Shown here: positions 23,162 through 30,941 of the stretch, piece by piece | Numbering within the stretch: position 1 is the first letter of the stretch | How the letters are laid out: each line of letters opens with the position of its first letter | Origin: Usitatibacter sp035624355 | Lineage (GTDB): Bacteria > Pseudomonadota > Gammaproteobacteria > Burkholderiales > Usitatibacteraceae | Reading direction: 5' to 3' | Length of the DNA stretch: 64,000 bases | Assembly: GCA_035624355.1 (NCBI GenBank) | Contig: DASPRQ010000084.1 | Coordinates: forward strand, 43,969-107,968 | The notes under the pieces: model-generated | Databases searched by the model: none | The model's input: only the letters and a program-made list of their open reading frames with translations | Told to the model about the DNA's origin: nothing | Made by a program: the position numbers and the translations under genes

Positions 23162-24172
23162 CTAGCGGGATTCGCTCAGGCGGCGCGCCGCCTCGAGGGC
23201 GAAGTAGGTGAGGATGGCGTCGGCGCCCGCGCGCCGGAAGCACAGCAGCGACTCCATCATGCACGCGTCCCCGTCGATCCATCCCTGGGACGCCGCCGCC
23301 TTGAGCATCGCGTACTCGCCGCTCACCTGGTAGGCGAACGTGGGCACCCCGAACCGCTCCTTCACCCGCCGCAGCACGTCGAGGTAGGGCAGCCCCGGCT
23401 TCACCATCACGAAGTCCGCGCCCTCTTCGAGGTCGAGGGCGACCTCGCGCAGCGCCTCGTCGGAGTTGCCCGGGTCCATCTGGTAGGTCTTCTTGTCGCC
23501 CTTCCCGAGGCTCGTCCCCGAGCCGACAGCATCCCGGAACGGACCGTAGAAGGCGGAGGCGTACTTGGCGGCGTAGGCGAGGATGCGGACGTCGATGTGC
23601 CGCCGCTCGTCCAGCGCCTGGCGGATGGCGCCGATGCGCCCGTCCATCATATCCGAGGGGGCGACGATATCCACCCCCGCCTCCGCGTGAGTAAGCGCCT
23701 GCTTCCGGAGGACGTCGAGGGTCTCGTCGTTCACCACGTAGCCCTGCTCGTCGATGAGGCCATCCTGCCCGTGGCTGGTATAGGGATCCAGGGCGACGTC
23801 CGTGATGATCCCCAGCTCCGGAAACCGCTTCTTGAGCTCGCGCACGCACCGCGGGACGAGACCCGCCGGGTTGAACGCCTCCTCCGCGGTGCTCGTCTTG
23901 AGGCTGGCGTCGATCACCGGGAAGAGAGCGATCGCGGGGATGCCATATGTGAGCGCCTGCTCCGCGACGGGCAGCAGGCGGTCGACGCTCGTCCGGGAAA
24001 CGCCGGGCATCGAGCCGACGGCCTCCACGATGGCGGAGCCTTCGCGGACGAAGACGGGAAGGATCAGGTCGTCGGGGGCGAGGCGGGCCTCACGGACCAG
24101 GCGACGCGTGAACTCGTCGCGGCGGCCGCGGCGCATGCGGCGCGCGGGAAATCGTCCTAGGGAAAGGGTCAT
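23162..24172 (-). CDS. hemB: Porphobilinogen synthase (delta-aminolevulinic acid dehydratase)
   Basis: Condenses two 5-aminolevulinate molecules to porphobilinogen in heme synthesis. The 336-residue product has the Schiff-base lysine in MVKPGLPYLD and the second active lysine in ILAYAAKYASAFYGPFRDA. The metal loop reads DVALDPYTSHGQDG. The three zinc-binding cysteines of E. coli/human-type enzymes are replaced by Ala/Asp/Asp, as in the magnesium-dependent class known from Pseudomonas. It is convergent with the nucleotidyltransferase-like gene and downstream of engB. Confidence 0.97.
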   Translation of the reverse strand: MTLSLGRFPARRMRRGRRDEFTRRLVREARLAPDDLILPVFVREGSAIVEAVGSMPGVSRTSVDRLLPVAEQALTYGIPAIALFPVIDASLKTSTAEEAFNPAGLVPRCVRELKKRFPELGIITDVALDPYTSHGQDGLIDEQGYVVNDETLDVLRKQALTHAEAGVDIVAPSDMMDGRIGAIRQALDERRHIDVRILAYAAKYASAFYGPFRDAVGSGTSLGKGDKKTYQMDPGNSDEALREVALDLEEGADFVMVKPGLPYLDVLRRVKERFGVPTFAYQVSGEYAMLKAAASQGWIDGDACMMESLLCFRRAGADAILTYFALEAARRLSESR

Positions 24173-24269
24173 TTCGAGATCTTCGCGAACGCGGGGAACT
24201 TTAGCACGCGCGAGGTGTTCATAAGGCTTGAAGGGTTACTCCTTCCCCGCTTCTCCTCCCTGAGCGGGT

Positions 24270-24289
24270 GCCTTAATCCCAATTAAGGC
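24270..24289. repeat. Perfect inverted repeat between engB and hemB
   Basis: GCCTTAAT, a four-base loop and ATTAAGGC, followed on the plus strand by TCTTTT. It would terminate a plus-strand transcript. Genes on both sides read the other way (engB then hemB, minus strand), so its role is unclear: antisense termination or an RNA-stability hairpin. Confidence 0.6.
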
Positions 24290-24296
24290 TCTTTTG

Positions 24297-24326
24297 GCCC
24301 CGGCTTTACTCCCCTTTAGCCGGGGC
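24297..24326. terminator. GC stem-loop overlapping the engB stop
   Basis: GCCCCGGCT and AGCCGGGGC form a perfect 9-bp stem with a 12-base loop. One arm encodes the last codons of engB, and the stop codon is at the arm/loop border. The T-rich side (CTTTGTTT) is on the plus strand. On the minus strand the stem is followed by CCAAAAG, so it is a poor terminator for engB and could instead protect its 3' end. Confidence 0.5.
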
Positions 24327-25053
24327 TTTGTTTGTGTCCCGCGACCAGGCGCGCGAGCACGACTCCCGCCTCGTCGATTCCCTCGTGCTTCAGGCTGGAG
24401 AAAAGCTGGACCGTCGCTCCGGGGCAGGATTGCCCGAGCTCGCGACGGACCCGCTGCAACGTCGCGAGGGCGGCCTGCCGGGAAAGCTTGTCCGACTTGG
24501 TGAGGAGCACGTGGGTGGATCGTTTCGCCGCGCGCAGCCACTCGAGCAGTTGGAGATCGAGCGGGGTCATGGGGTGGCGGCTGTCCATGACGACCACGAC
24601 GGCGGTGAGCGAGGGACGCGTGGCGATGTACGTCCCGACGAGCTCCTCCCAATGCTTGCGGACTTCGCCGGGCACGGCCGCGTATCCGTAGCCGGGCAGG
24701 TCCACGAGGAAGGCACGCCCGTCCAACGAGAAGAAGTTGATGAGCTGGGTGCGCCCCGGCGTCTTGCTCACGAACGCGAGCCGCCGGCGGCCCACGAGGG
24801 CGTTGATGGCGCTCGACTTGCCCGCGTTCGACCGGCCGGCGAACGCGAGCTCCGGAACGCCGGGGGGCGGGAGCTGCCGAGGGTCGTGCACCGACAGGGA
24901 GAACGCGGCCTTCGAAAGCGCGAGCGGTCCCCGCCCGGTGGCGGCCCGTCGCGCCCCTACGGTAAAATCACCGGTCTTCGCCCTCGCCTTTCCTCCGGCG
25001 TTCTCCTCACGAGGCTTTCCGATGCGCTCTTTCCCGGGTTTCGCCTGCGTCAT
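24316..25053 (-). CDS. engB: Ribosome-biogenesis GTPase YihA/YsxC (EngB)
   Basis: Essential small GTPase for large-subunit ribosome assembly. G1 is AGRSNAGKSS, G2 lies in TPGRTQLINFF, G3 is DLPGYGYA, G4 is TKSD, and G5 is near SSLKHEG. The product has 245 residues against about 200-220 in relatives. The excess is a 32-residue Lys/Arg/Gly-rich N-terminal extension before the usual start of the fold. No ATG, GTG or TTG is available in frame between the ATG at 25053 and the conserved core, so the long start is kept. It overlaps the divergent cytochrome gene by 32 bases, antisense to its first codons. Confidence 0.9.
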   Translation of the reverse strand: MTQAKPGKERIGKPREENAGGKARAKTGDFTVGARRAATGRGPLALSKAAFSLSVHDPRQLPPPGVPELAFAGRSNAGKSSAINALVGRRRLAFVSKTPGRTQLINFFSLDGRAFLVDLPGYGYAAVPGEVRKHWEELVGTYIATRPSLTAVVVVMDSRHPMTPLDLQLLEWLRAAKRSTHVLLTKSDKLSRQAALATLQRVRRELGQSCPGATVQLFSSLKHEGIDEAGVVLARLVAGHKQSPG

Positions 25054-25633
25054 GCTGCTAGTCTACGCAAGCGCCGCGGCGGCCGAGGAGCCCGCGGCCC
25101 CCAACCTGGAGCACGGCAAGCAGATCGCGTCCGGCGTGTGCGCGGCGTGCCACACGGCCGACGGCAACAGCGTCGTGCCGACCAACCCGATGCTCGCCGG
25201 GCAGCATCCCGACTACATCGTCGCGCAGCTGACCGCGTTCAAGGCGGGTACCCGGCAGAGCCCGATCATGCAGGGCATGGCCGCCGGGCTGACGCCGGAG
25301 GACATGCGCGACGTCGCCGCGTGGCTCGGCGCGCAGAAGCCCGCGCCCCGGTTCGCGCACGACAAGACCCTGGCGGAGCGCGGGCAGCAGATCTGGCGCG
25401 GGGGCGTGAAGGCGACCGTGGCCCCCGCGTGCGCGGGTTGCCATGGGGCGCAGGGCGAGGGAATCCCCTCGCAGTACCCGCGTCTCGCCGGCCAGTACGC
25501 CGAGCTGAGCTTCGGATGGCTCAAGGCCTTCGCCTCGGGCGCCCGCCCCAATCCGGTCATGAGCGAGGTCGCGGCCAGGCTCTCCGAGGCCGACATGAGG
25601 GCGGTCGCGGAGTACATCTCGGGGCTTCGCTAG
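25022..25633 (+). CDS. Di-heme cytochrome c (cytochrome c4 type)
   Basis: A 203-residue periplasmic protein with a signal peptide (ACVMLLVYASAAAAEE) and two class I cytochrome c domains. Heme-binding motifs are CAACH (C40, C43, H44) and CAGCH (C137, C140, H141). Likely methionine ligands are in the SPIMQGMAAGL and NPVMSEVAARL segments. The tandem arrangement is typical of cytochrome c4, which passes electrons to terminal oxidases. In Burkholderia-like genomes this gene precedes resB-ccsA; here those genes are absent and a GGDEF gene lies convergently downstream. A TAAAAT at 24963-24968 may be its -10. Confidence 0.93.
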   Translation: MRSFPGFACVMLLVYASAAAAEEPAAPNLEHGKQIASGVCAACHTADGNSVVPTNPMLAGQHPDYIVAQLTAFKAGTRQSPIMQGMAAGLTPEDMRDVAAWLGAQKPAPRFAHDKTLAERGQQIWRGGVKATVAPACAGCHGAQGEGIPSQYPRLAGQYAELSFGWLKAFASGARPNPVMSEVAARLSEADMRAVAEYISGLR

Positions 25634-25640
25634 GGCCCGC

Positions 25641-26825
25641 TCAGGAGGCGGCGCGCCGGCCGGCCGCGCGCCCGTGCGCCCCGGTGGCGCGCGCGATTCG
25701 CACCCGTCCCTTGCCCTCGCGCTTCGCCTCGTAGAGCGCCGCGTCGGCGGCGCGCAACAGGCTCTCCGCATCCTCGCCGTGCGCCGGATAAAGGCTCACT
25801 CCGAGGCTCACCCCGATGATCGCCGATTCCCCGTCGAGCGGATACGCCTCGCAAAGGCAGGCGCGCAGCTTCTCGGCGACGGCGAGCGCGCCTTCCTCGC
25901 CCGTGTCGGGGAGGATCGCCATGAACTCGTCGCCGCCCTGGCGCCCGAGCGTGTCGGAAGCGCGCATGCACTCGCGGCCCCGCTCGGCCACGGCCGCGAG
26001 GACCCGGTCGCCCGCCGCGTGACCCCAGGTGTCGTTCACTTCCTTGAACCCGTCGAGATCGAAGAGCACGAGCGCGAAGCGCTCCTTGCCGCGCCGCGAC
26101 CGCGCCGTCTCCTGCGAGAGCCGGTCGGTGAGAAGCGCGCGGTTCGGAAGGCCCGTCACCGGGTCGAAATGCGCGAGCCATTCGATGCGCTGCTGCGCGG
26201 CGCGCTCGCGCTGCTGCACGCGGCGAAAGGCCACGAACAGGCCGCCCAGCACGATCACCGAGCCGCCGACGAACCAGCCGACGTAACGGCGCAGGCGGTC
26301 GTCCACGCGGATGCGGGCGAGGCTGCGGTCGCTCACGCGCCGCGTGAGGGCCTCGAGCGAGCGCTCGAGGGTCGCGCCCACCTCGGCGGCGACGCGCTCG
26401 GTCTCGCGCACGGCGAGCGCGCCAGCCTCGGCGCCGCCCTTGTGGCGCGCGCCCGCGACGGAGCGCGCGTTGACGAGCAGCAGCCGCGTCTCGTTCACGA
26501 GGCTCTCCACGTCCGGCGGCGCCTCCTCCGCCGCCTGCAGGCCGTCGAGGCGCTCGTCGATCTCGTCGGCGTGGCGATCGAGCGCGCGGAACGCCTCGGC
26601 GTCGCCGGTCGCCGCACCGAGGCGGGCGGCCGCGACCAGCCCGTTGATGCGCACGCGCAGGGCCTCGAGGCTGTCCTGCTGCTGCTGCACGACGAGAACT
26701 TCCCGGTGCAGGTCGGACTCGCGCGCGACGTCGGAGAGCACGAGGAAGGCGAGGGCGAGGATCGTCGCGCCGGCGATCGCCAGGCCGATCGCCGCGAGGC
26801 GCTCCGCGCTCGGGAGGATCGCCAC
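25641..26825 (-). CDS. Membrane diguanylate cyclase (GGDEF)
   Basis: A 394-residue inner-membrane c-di-GMP synthase. The first transmembrane helix is at about 11-32 (IGLAIAGATILALAFLVL), a roughly 150-residue helical periplasmic sensor region follows, and the second helix is near 190-212 (YVGWFVGGSVIVLGGLFVAF). The C-terminal GGDEF domain has the intact active site G297-G-D-E-F and an RASD inhibitory site five residues before it, so feedback inhibition by c-di-GMP is expected. The start is a GTG five bases after the hemL stop; upstream codons overlap hemL and are not conserved-looking. It is the last gene of the thiD-thiE-hemL unit and ends eight bases from the convergent cytochrome gene. Confidence 0.93.
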   Translation of the reverse strand: MAILPSAERLAAIGLAIAGATILALAFLVLSDVARESDLHREVLVVQQQQDSLEALRVRINGLVAAARLGAATGDAEAFRALDRHADEIDERLDGLQAAEEAPPDVESLVNETRLLLVNARSVAGARHKGGAEAGALAVRETERVAAEVGATLERSLEALTRRVSDRSLARIRVDDRLRRYVGWFVGGSVIVLGGLFVAFRRVQQRERAAQQRIEWLAHFDPVTGLPNRALLTDRLSQETARSRRGKERFALVLFDLDGFKEVNDTWGHAAGDRVLAAVAERGRECMRASDTLGRQGGDEFMAILPDTGEEGALAVAEKLRACLCEAYPLDGESAIIGVSLGVSLYPAHGEDAESLLRAADAALYEAKREGKGRVRIARATGAHGRAAGRRAAS

Positions 26826-26829
26826 GGAG

Positions 26830-28119
26830 TCAGGCGCCGCGCGCGGCCGCGAACGCCTGCCGGGCCGCGGCGAAGGTCGACGCGAGCTCGCCCTCGCCGT
26901 GCGCGGCCGAGACGAAACCCGCCTCGTAGGCCGAGGGCGCAAGGTACACGCCCCGCTCGAGCATGGCGTGGAAGAAGCGCCCGAACGCCTCGCGGTCGCA
27001 TTCCATCACCTCGCGGAACGATGCCGGCGGGCTCGCCCGGAAGAAGATCCCGAACATGCCGCCGAGGCTCGCGCCGCTGAAAGCCACGCCCGTGGCGGCC
27101 GCCTCGCGGCACAGCCCCTCGACGAGCGCGGAGGTCGTGGCCCCCAGCCGGTCGAAGAATCCGGGTCTCAGCACGTGGCGCAGCGTGGCGAGCCCCGCGC
27201 TCACGGCAACCGGATTTCCGGAAAGCGTGCCGGCCTGGTAGACGGGGCCGACGGGCGCGAGGCGCTGCATGATGTCGCGTCGCCCGCCGAAGGCGCCGAC
27301 CGGCAGGCCGCCGCCGATCACCTTGCCGAGCGTGGTGAGGTCGGGCCGGATGTCGAACAGGCCCTGCGCGCCCCGGGGCCCGACGCGAAAGCCGGTCATC
27401 ACCTCGTCGAAGACGAGCACCGCCCCGTGGCGCGTGCATTCGGAGCGCAGCGTGCGCAGGAATTCGGCCGAGGGGCGCACGAAATTCATGTTGCCGGCGA
27501 CGGGCTCCAGCACGACCGCGGCGATCTCGCCGCCGAAGCGGCGGAAGGCATCCTGCACCTGCTGCGGGTCGTTGTAGTCGAGCACGAGCGTGTGGGCGGT
27601 GAGCTCCGGCGGCACGCCCGCGGAGGTGGGGTTGCCGAAGGTGAGCGCGCCCGATCCCGCCTTGACCAGCAGGAAGTCGCTGTGCCCGTGGTAGCAGCCC
27701 TCGAACTTCACGATGACCGGGCGCCCCGTGAAGCCCCGGGCGAGGCGCAGCGCGCTCATCACGGCCTCGGTGCCGGAGCTCACCAGGCGCACCTGCTCGA
27801 GCGAGGGCAGGCTCGAGGTGAGCAGCTCGGCCATCTCGAGCTCGAGCGCGGTCGGGGCACCGAAGCTCAGGCCGCGCGCCGCGGTCGCCGCGACGGCGGC
27901 GAGCACGTCGGGGTGCGCGTGGCCGAGGATGAGCGGGCCCCACGAGCCCACGTAGTCGACGTACTCGCGCCCGTCCTCGTCGGTCACGCGCGCGCCGCGA
28001 CCCTCGCGCAGGAACACCGGCACGCCGCCCACGGCGCGGAAGGCCCGCACGGGCGAGTTCACGCCGCCCGGAATGAGCTCGAGGGAACGCTCAAACAGCG
28101 CGCGGCTGCGCTCGTGCAT
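26830..28119 (-). CDS. hemL: Glutamate-1-semialdehyde 2,1-aminomutase
   Basis: PLP enzyme that makes 5-aminolevulinate from glutamate-1-semialdehyde, the C5 route to heme. The 429-residue product has the family start (FERSLELIPGGVNSPVRAF), SSGTEAVMSALRLAR for cofactor phosphate binding, and the Schiff-base K266 in TLGKVIGGGLPVGAFGG. A GAGGA Shine-Dalgarno precedes the ATG. The start lies 29 bases inside the 3' end of thiE. hemB in the same window catalyses the next step. Confidence 0.97.
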   Translation of the reverse strand: MHERSRALFERSLELIPGGVNSPVRAFRAVGGVPVFLREGRGARVTDEDGREYVDYVGSWGPLILGHAHPDVLAAVAATAARGLSFGAPTALELEMAELLTSSLPSLEQVRLVSSGTEAVMSALRLARGFTGRPVIVKFEGCYHGHSDFLLVKAGSGALTFGNPTSAGVPPELTAHTLVLDYNDPQQVQDAFRRFGGEIAAVVLEPVAGNMNFVRPSAEFLRTLRSECTRHGAVLVFDEVMTGFRVGPRGAQGLFDIRPDLTTLGKVIGGGLPVGAFGGRRDIMQRLAPVGPVYQAGTLSGNPVAVSAGLATLRHVLRPGFFDRLGATTSALVEGLCREAAATGVAFSGASLGGMFGIFFRASPPASFREVMECDREAFGRFFHAMLERGVYLAPSAYEAGFVSAAHGEGELASTFAAARQAFAAARGA

Positions 28120-28765
28120 CGGGGGAGTCCTCGTGAAGCCGGAACCGGCGGGAGAATTCGCGCGCCGCAGCGCGCACGTCGTCGGCATCGACGAGCGCGG
28201 AGATCACGGCGACCATGTCGGCTCCCGCCTCGACGACGAGGGCCGCGTTGGCGGCGGTGATCCCTCCGATGGCTGCCACCGGCAGCCCGCCAGCGGAGCG
28301 GGCGAGTCCGATCGCCCCGAGCGGCGCGCGCACCGCCGAAGGCTTCGTCGCGGAGGCGAACACGCTGCCCACCGCCACGTAGTCGGCGCCGGCGTCCCGG
28401 GCGAGCGCGGCGCGCGCGGGCTCGTCGTAGCACGATGCCCCGATGATCGCCGACGGAAAGCGCGTGCGCGCGGCCGCGACCGCGAGATCGTCGCGCCCCA
28501 GGTGGACGCCGTGCGCGCCGCAGGCGAGCGCGAGCTCCACCGAGTCGTTCACGATGAAGAGCGCGCCGGCCGCGCGGCATTCGGCGGCGAGCGCGCGGGC
28601 CTGCTCGAGGGCGAGCGCGGCCTGCACGGACTTGGCGCGGTATTGCAGCAGCGCGGCGCCGCCCGCCAGGGCCTGTCGCGCTCGCGCCACGAGGGCACGC
28701 GTGTCGCGGGTCTCCGGCGTGATCGCGTACAGGCCCCGCAGCCCGCGCGGCTCACGCGCCGCCAT
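28091..28765 (-). CDS. thiE: Thiamine-phosphate synthase
   Basis: Joins HMP-pyrophosphate and thiazole phosphate to thiamine phosphate. The 224-residue TIM barrel shows GAALLQYRAKS (pyrophosphate/HMP site), NDSVELALACGAHGVHLGRDDL, SCYDEPARAALARDAGADYVAVGSVF in two parts, and the phosphate loop AIGGITAANA. The start overlaps the thiD stop by 14 bases and the stop overlaps the hemL start by 29 bases. The three proteins are therefore probably made from one mRNA by coupled translation. Confidence 0.95.
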   Translation of the reverse strand: MAAREPRGLRGLYAITPETRDTRALVARARQALAGGAALLQYRAKSVQAALALEQARALAAECRAAGALFIVNDSVELALACGAHGVHLGRDDLAVAAARTRFPSAIIGASCYDEPARAALARDAGADYVAVGSVFASATKPSAVRAPLGAIGLARSAGGLPVAAIGGITAANAALVVEAGADMVAVISALVDADDVRAAAREFSRRFRLHEDSPDARAQPRAV

Positions 28766-29582
28766 CGTCGTCCCCGCTCTCGCGGGCCCAGAACAGGCGG
28801 TCCGGAAGATACTGGCCCATGCCGGGCCGCAGCGCGTGGGTGAGGGCGTGCCACGTGTAGTCCTGGGCCTCGTATGCGGCTTCCCCGATCTCCATTCCGC
28901 GGGCGAGGTTCGCCGCGAGCGCCGAGGCGAGGGTGCACCCGGAGCCATGGTAGCTGCCCGGCAGGCGCTGCCACGTGTCGGCGCGCAGCACGCCCCCGCG
29001 GTGGAAGAGCGTGTTGACGACCTCGGCGGTGGTGTCGTGCGTGCCGGTGACGAGGACGTATTCGCAGCCGCTGTCGAGGAGCGCCTGCGCGCAGTCGGCG
29101 AGGCTCGCGCGGTCGTCGTCCTCCCCGGCGAGCCGGCGCAGCTCGGGAATGTTGGGCGTGACCACGGTGCTCTGCGGCACGAGGAGCTCGCGGATCGCCG
29201 AGACCATGTCGTCGCCCGCGAACTCGTCGCCGCGCCCGGAGGCGAGGACGGGATCGAGCACGAGCGGGACGTCGGGATAGTCGGAGACGACCTCCGCCAC
29301 GACGGTCACGATCTCCGTGGAGCCGAGCATGCCCATTTTGAACGCGGCGACCGGCATGTCCTCGAGAAGGCAACGCGCCTGGTCGGCGACCCAGTCGGGA
29401 TCGATCGCGAGAACGGACTCGACCCCGGCGGTGTCCTGGACGGTGAGCGCGGTCACCACGGACAGCGGGTAGCACCCCATGCTCGCCAAGGCGAGCAGGT
29501 CGGCTTGCAGGCCCGCGCCGCTGGTGGGATCGGACGCGGCGAACGTCAGCACGGCGGGAAGGGAGGGAAAGGGCTCGTTCAT
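28752..29582 (-). CDS. thiD: Hydroxymethylpyrimidine/phosphomethylpyrimidine kinase
   Basis: Ribokinase-fold kinase that phosphorylates HMP and HMP-phosphate. The 276-residue product has TFAASDPTSGAGLQADL at the substrate end, FKMGMLGS, LDPVLASGRGD, and the catalytic anion-hole segment YHGSGCTLASALAANLARG. The usual GxGD is here GSGC, as in the ThiD family. First gene of thiD-thiE-hemL-GGDEF. Unlike thiC in this window, no TPP riboswitch is visible in its 130-base upstream region. Confidence 0.95.
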   Translation of the reverse strand: MNEPFPSLPAVLTFAASDPTSGAGLQADLLALASMGCYPLSVVTALTVQDTAGVESVLAIDPDWVADQARCLLEDMPVAAFKMGMLGSTEIVTVVAEVVSDYPDVPLVLDPVLASGRGDEFAGDDMVSAIRELLVPQSTVVTPNIPELRRLAGEDDDRASLADCAQALLDSGCEYVLVTGTHDTTAEVVNTLFHRGGVLRADTWQRLPGSYHGSGCTLASALAANLARGMEIGEAAYEAQDYTWHALTHALRPGMGQYLPDRLFWARESGDDDGGA

Positions 29583-29629
29583 GGCGCGACAGGCTCGGGC
29601 AAGGGGTTACACTTGAAACCCGGCCTGCG

Positions 29630-29659
29630 TTGCGCGCGCCAACCGGGGATCGCTACGAT
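29630..29659 (+). promoter_or_regulatory. Putative promoter of the rubredoxin gene
   Basis: TTGCGC (-35), an 18-base spacer and TACGAT (-10), ending 55 bases before the rubredoxin ATG, in the divergent gap with thiD. Moderate match to sigma-70. Confidence 0.4.
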
Positions 29660-29714
29660 GATGCAGGGAGCGCGCGCGTCAGCGCATTCTACTCAACCGT
29701 AACCGCATTCGCCT

Positions 29715-29909
29715 ATGGCTTCCGCCGCGACGGCGCCCGCGCCGTACAAGACCTGGCGCTGCCTCGCCTGCGGCTTCGTGTACGACGAGGCGGAGGGCTG
29801 GCCCGAGGATGGCATCGCGCCCGGAACACGGTGGGAGGATATCCCCGCCGGCTGGTGCTGCCCGGAGTGCGGCGCCCGCAAGGAAGACTTCGAGATGGTG
29901 GTGGTCTGA
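29715..29909 (+). CDS. Rubredoxin
   Basis: A 64-residue iron protein for single-electron transfer. The four iron ligands are C16 and C19 (CLAC) and C49 and C52 (CPEC), with the typical GFVYDEAEGWPEDGI and GTRWEDIP segments between. A short Ala/Pro-rich N-terminal extension precedes the fold. It lies between thiD and the pilG operon, an arrangement repeated across betaproteobacteria. Its redox partner is not evident here. Confidence 0.96.
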   Translation: MASAATAPAPYKTWRCLACGFVYDEAEGWPEDGIAPGTRWEDIPAGWCCPECGARKEDFEMVVV

Positions 29910-30125
29910 GCGTATACGCCGGCCGCCCGAATCCTCGGAAACGGGTTCAAGAGAGGCGGGTTAGCGGTTGTTTTGGTTGGTTAATAAGGATAACCTGAGC
30001 AACGACAGGACGGGGCTGCGCGGCTCGTCGGGGAGGATGCCGACCGCCACGCCCGGGCCGCTTTGGGCGTGCTTCGGACGAGGAAGCGTCCCCCGGACGA
30101 AATCCGACGGAACCTCGAGGAGAGA
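29910..30125 (+). other. Leader region of the pil-chp operon
   Basis: About 215 bases with no gene. A markedly AT-richer patch near 29970-29995 (GTTGTTTTGGTTGGTTAA then TAAGGATAACC) is the best candidate for the pilG promoter, although no hexamer pair is clear. The last bases (GAGGAGAGA) are the Shine-Dalgarno of pilG. Confidence 0.4.
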
Positions 30126-30527
30126 GTGGCGGACTCGAAGAACCTCACCGGCGTGCGCGTGATGGTCATCGACGACAGCAATACGATCCGGCGAAGCGCG
30201 GAGATCTTCCTCATGCAGGCGGGCTGCCAAGTGATCCTCGCGGAGAACGGTTTCGACGCGCTCTCCAAGATCGCCGACCACCAGCCGGACCTCATCTTCG
30301 TCGACATCATGATGCCGCGCCTCGACGGCTACCAGACCTGCGCGCTCATCAAGAAGAGCGGCAAGCACCACGCGACGCCCGTGATCATGCTCTCGTCCAA
30401 GGACAGCCTCTTCGACCGCGCGCGTGGCCGGATGGTGGGCTCGGACGAATACCTCACCAAGCCCTTCACCAAGGAAAGCCTGCTGAAGGCGGTCGAGCAC
30501 CATTTCTCGCAGCGCAACCCCGCGTGA
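30126..30527 (+). CDS. pilG: Twitching-motility response regulator PilG
   Basis: Single-domain CheY-like regulator of the Pil-Chp system, linked in Pseudomonas to pilus extension. The 133-residue product has the receiver landmarks VMVIDDSNTIRRSAE (acidic pocket), phospho-acceptor D60 in FVDIMMPRLDG, the LSSKD threonine/serine switch region and K in YLTKPF. The start is a GTG with a strong GAGGAGA Shine-Dalgarno. An ATG further upstream would add an Arg-rich stretch unlike the family. First gene of pilG-pilH-pilI-pilJ-chpA. Confidence 0.93.
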   Translation: MADSKNLTGVRVMVIDDSNTIRRSAEIFLMQAGCQVILAENGFDALSKIADHQPDLIFVDIMMPRLDGYQTCALIKKSGKHHATPVIMLSSKDSLFDRARGRMVGSDEYLTKPFTKESLLKAVEHHFSQRNPA

Positions 30528-30568
30528 GGCCCGAATCCCCCCATTTCACGATGACGGAGCCCCGATAG

Positions 30569-30934
30569 ATGGCGATCAAGAAGATCATGGTGGTGGACGA
30601 CTCGCCCACCGAGCGAGCGTTCATGGAAGGGCTGCTCAGGAAGCGCGGCTACGAGGTGCTGGTGGTCGACAGCGGCGAGACGGCGATCGAGCGGGCGAAA
30701 AAGGAGCAGCCGGACCTCATCCTGATGGACGTGGTGATGCCCGGCCTCAACGGCTTCCAGGCGACCCGGGCGATCACGCGCGAGGAATCCACCAAGCACA
30801 TCCCGGTCATCATCTGCACGACCAAGGACCAGGAGACCGACAAGATCTGGGGGCTGCGCCAGGGCGCCAAGGACTACATCACCAAGCCGCTTTCCGAGAG
30901 CGACCTGCTCGAGAAGATCAAGGCGTTGAGCTAG
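30569..30934 (+). CDS. pilH: Twitching-motility response regulator PilH
   Basis: A 121-residue CheY-like regulator. It has VVDDSPTERAFMEGLL, phospho-acceptor D54 in LMDVVMPGLNGF, CTTKDQETDKIWGLRQGA and K in YITKPL. In Pseudomonas PilH opposes PilG, promoting retraction or acting as a phosphate sink. Position after pilG and before the CheW-like pilI supports the assignment. An ATG with a GGAG-containing leader starts it. Confidence 0.94.
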   Translation: MAIKKIMVVDDSPTERAFMEGLLRKRGYEVLVVDSGETAIERAKKEQPDLILMDVVMPGLNGFQATRAITREESTKHIPVIICTTKDQETDKIWGLRQGAKDYITKPLSESDLLEKIKALS

Positions 30935-30941
30935 CCGAACG

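Noticed and set aside
29583..29714. TPP riboswitch upstream of thiD
   Set aside because: The THI-box core found ahead of thiC has no counterpart here on the minus strand.
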